Below, piece by piece: positions 5,099 through 6,681 of a stretch of DNA of 6,681 nt. The notes beneath the pieces were generated by a model. That model was not told the origin of the DNA and made no database searches. It saw nothing but the letters and a program-made list of their open reading frames with translations. The position numbers were made by a program, and so were the translations under genes. The stretch's first letter is position 1. Each line of letters starts with the position of its first letter. Source of the stretch: Pseudomonadota bacterium (GTDB taxonomy: Bacteria > Desulfobacterota > Desulfovibrionia > Desulfovibrionales > Desulfovibrionaceae). The stretch is taken from contig JAEXGX010000383.1 in assembly GCA_023450535.1 (NCBI GenBank), positions 1 through 6,681 on the forward strand, written 5' to 3'.

Positions 5099-5516
5099 GA
5101 AAGAGCGCCTCCCTCAGAAGTTGTTCGCGAAAACCGACGACGACCTTGCCGCCCGGTAAGATAATAGTAGGAAAAGAACCGCGCGGATTATAGGAGCGCA
5201 CTTTATCCATAAGATCCGAACGATCCTTGCCGTTAAATTCGTCGACGAAAAGTAGATGATACTTCGCGTCGTTCGCATCGAGGTACTCTTTGGTTTTTTT
5301 GCAGTGACGGCAGGTTGTCAGCGCGAACATGAAAGGCAGGCCATCTTCTCCAGGGGTCTGCGACAGAACGAGAAGTTCTTCTTGCTCCGGCGTCAGGGCC
5401 GGAGATTCATCCTGCTGTTTCGCCGCGTCTTCGCCGCGTTTTGATTTGCGGAGGAAGAGCAGCGCCAGCACGGCGACAAGTGCGAGGGCTACAACGACGA
5501 TGACGGTGGTATTCAC
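5055..5516 (-). CDS. Membrane-anchored glutaredoxin-like protein
   Basis: I place the start at GTG 5516, because AGGAGA stands 6 nt upstream. The longer open frame to 5609 has no ribosome site. The 153-aa product has one N-terminal membrane helix (about 4-22), then RKSKR, a charged linker (about 25-60) and a thioredoxin-fold domain with the redox motif CRHC (Cys69, Cys72) and the cis-proline of SFPTII (Pro116). By the positive-inside rule the basic cluster after the helix keeps the domain in the cytoplasm, where it could receive electrons from the overlapping FTR-like protein. Closest known types are glutaredoxin/NrdH-like reductants of protein disulfides or mixed thiols; the client is unknown. 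It is the first gene of the two-gene operon. Confidence 0.85.
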   Translation of the reverse strand: MNTTVIVVVALALVAVLALLFLRKSKRGEDAAKQQDESPALTPEQEELLVLSQTPGEDGLPFMFALTTCRHCKKTKEYLDANDAKYHLLFVDEFNGKDRSDLMDKVRSYNPRGSFPTIILPGGKVVVGFREQLLREALFHDSAVIAESSQGNS

Positions 5517-5893
5517 TATGTTTCTCCTGAATTGGGACAGGCTCATGTCGCGCCGATTGGGCGCGGCGTTGTGCCGGAAGCAATGCGCCTCGTGGAGATC
5601 ACTTACCATAAAGGTTTGGCAAAGGCCAGCCGGGTATGGTCATATACCGTTGCCGGAAATATTTTTTTGTTTAATCCAGGCGAAATTTTCAGCGTTTATC
5701 AATGGTTGAAAAGTGTGAAAAGAAAGGCTTGAATATTTTCATAAATGACTTTCTACTATTCGGACTATAGGAAAAAAGGTAGAGCGTTTTGGGGGAAACG
5801 AGCTGGTGGCGGCGCAAAACCCGCGTATACGGGCTTTGTCATCATGCTGGTCAAATCTCAAAGAGTTTTTCTATCAGCCCGAAAGGGGGAGAA
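5517..5893. promoter_or_regulatory. Divergent intergenic region between redox operon and MATE gene
   Basis: These 377 bases contain no gene I believe in. An AT-rich core (about 5649-5780) is the likely site of both promoters. On the plus strand TTGAAT (5729-5734) and TACTAT (5754-5759), 19 nt apart, are a weak candidate for the MATE gene. GGTAT-6 nt-ATACC (5633-5648) could be an operator. A terminator-like CCCG/CGGG stem followed by CTTTG (about 5817-5838) lies in the MATE leader and might act as an attenuator. Confidence 0.35.
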
Positions 5894-6681
5894 ATGCCGG
5901 AAATGAAGGCCGATATGCTCAAGGGCCCTGTGGGAAGAACCTTTTTGCGCTACAGCGTACCCTGGGCTCTGAGCATGGTCGCCACTGGTTCCGCCGCAGT
6001 GGTGGACGGCATTTTCGTTGGACGTTTCGCCGGAGCCATGTCACTGGCGGCTGTTACCTTGGCTGTGCCCGCCTGGAGTCTCATTTCCGGCCTTGGTTTC
6101 ATGCTTGTGACCGGCGGCTCTGTTCGCAGCGGCCGTTATATGGGGGAAGGACGGCCTGAAGAGGCTTCCGCCATGTGCGTCAAGACGTTTATGGTGTTGG
6201 CGGCAGTCATGCTGCTGGTGTGCGGAGTGATATTCCTTCGTCTTGATAATGTGCTGGATATTTTGGGCGCAGGGGAAGAAAGGAATGAACTGCGCATTCT
6301 GTGCCGGGAATATCTTACTATGGTGTTGTTGTTTTGCCCGGTATTTCCGGTGAGTTACGGAATGTCGTACTTTATTCGGGTGGATGGGCGCCCCCTGCTT
6401 GCCAGCGCGGGGCTTGGCGTGGCGGCGCTGTGCAATGTTCTGCTGGACGCCTTGCTGGTAGGATATGCGGGCATGGGCGTGCGCGGCGCAGCGTTGGCCA
6501 CCGGGCTGGCCTATCTGATTTCCTGCTTTGTTTTGGTCGGGCATTTTTTTTCTGCGCGTTCCCGTTATGTGTGGCCCCGACACCTCGGAAAATGGAAAGA
6601 AGTCCTTTTCGCAGCTTGGAACGGCGCTTCGGAATTCGTTAATGAAATGTCGGCGGGCATTATCGTGTTGCTGTTCAATCT
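5894..6681 (+). CDS. MATE-family efflux transporter, 3' end beyond the window
   Basis: The frame is open from ATG 5894 to the window edge (262 codons seen of the usual 440-460). AAGGGGGAG lies 3 nt before the ATG and supports the start. The segment shows the first MATE half and the beginning of the second: RTFLRYSVPWALSMVATGSA with VDGIFVGRFAG (helices 1-2), LAVPAWSLISGLGFMLVTGG, FFRVDGRP-like YFIRVDGRPLLASAGLG (about residues 158-175) and AAWNGASEFVNEMSAGI, the start of the C-terminal repeat. Such proteins export cationic drugs or metabolites in exchange for Na+ or H+ across the inner membrane. The motifs resemble the MepA/DinF-like branch, but the substrate cannot be predicted. The plus-strand frame has no defect in the visible part. 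Confidence 0.93.
   Translation, partial: MPEMKADMLKGPVGRTFLRYSVPWALSMVATGSAAVVDGIFVGRFAGAMSLAAVTLAVPAWSLISGLGFMLVTGGSVRSGRYMGEGRPEEASAMCVKTFMVLAAVMLLVCGVIFLRLDNVLDILGAGEERNELRILCREYLTMVLLFCPVFPVSYGMSYFIRVDGRPLLASAGLGVAALCNVLLDALLVGYAGMGVRGAALATGLAYLISCFVLVGHFFSARSRYVWPRHLGKWKEVLFAAWNGASEFVNEMSAGIIVLLFN

Noticed and set aside
5329..5709. Plus-strand frames across the redox operon and its upstream region
   Set aside because: They are antisense to the glutaredoxin-like gene and continue into AT-rich promoter DNA. No ribosome site or protein motif.
6041..6583. 180-codon minus-strand frame
   Set aside because: It is antisense to the MATE gene and is rich in His/Gln/Arg, typical of a shadow frame. 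The plus strand shows clear MATE motifs.
1..6681. CRISPR array, rRNA or tRNA gene
   Set aside because: No regularly spaced direct repeats and no rRNA or tRNA signature were seen on either strand.

Overview
The window most likely comes from a gut-associated Gram-negative sulfate- or sulfite-reducing bacterium of the Desulfovibrio/Bilophila type. This is an inference from moderately GC-rich chromosomal genes, a ferredoxin:thioredoxin-reductase-like catalytic protein paired with an anchored glutaredoxin-like protein, and a small exported ComEA-type protein. A short AT-richer island with Firmicutes-like content interrupts this backbone and carries a chloramphenicol acetyltransferase gene.

Layout. 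About 120-1920 (+): an AraC-family regulator overlapping by four bases a ten-helix EamA/DMT exporter, read as one translationally coupled unit. 1921-2219: an intergenic tail with a 36-base palindrome, an overlapping second hairpin, a good intrinsic terminator and a second copy of the palindrome core. 2220-4058: a 1.84 kb cassette bounded by inverted repeats that match at 22 of 23 bases. It holds a truncated and frameshifted ORF (broken by a 17-bp tandem duplication), an intact type A chloramphenicol acetyltransferase gene, and about 600 bases of hairpin-rich, mostly non-coding DNA that looks like a mobile-element leader or oriT remnant. No transposase, recombinase or relaxase gene is present in it. 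4066-4640 (-): a secreted helix-hairpin-helix (ComEA-like) protein with a long structured leader and a possible promoter. 4772-5516 (-): a two-gene redox operon, a membrane-anchored glutaredoxin-like protein overlapping an FTR-catalytic-chain-like protein. 5517-5893: a divergent promoter region. 5894 to the right edge (+): a MATE-family exporter that runs off the window.

How the parts fit. The regulator-exporter pair, the MATE pump and the acquired cat gene all concern export or drug resistance, but only the regulator and EamA exporter are physically coupled. The redox pair plausibly passes ferredoxin electrons to a glutaredoxin-like domain held at the inner face of the membrane. The cat cassette sits between the convergent ends of eamA and the ComEA-like gene and disrupts neither, so it looks like a neutral-site insertion. 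I did not find a clearly new multi-gene system. The most distinctive items are the transposase-less cat cassette, the 17-bp duplication and the twin palindromes.
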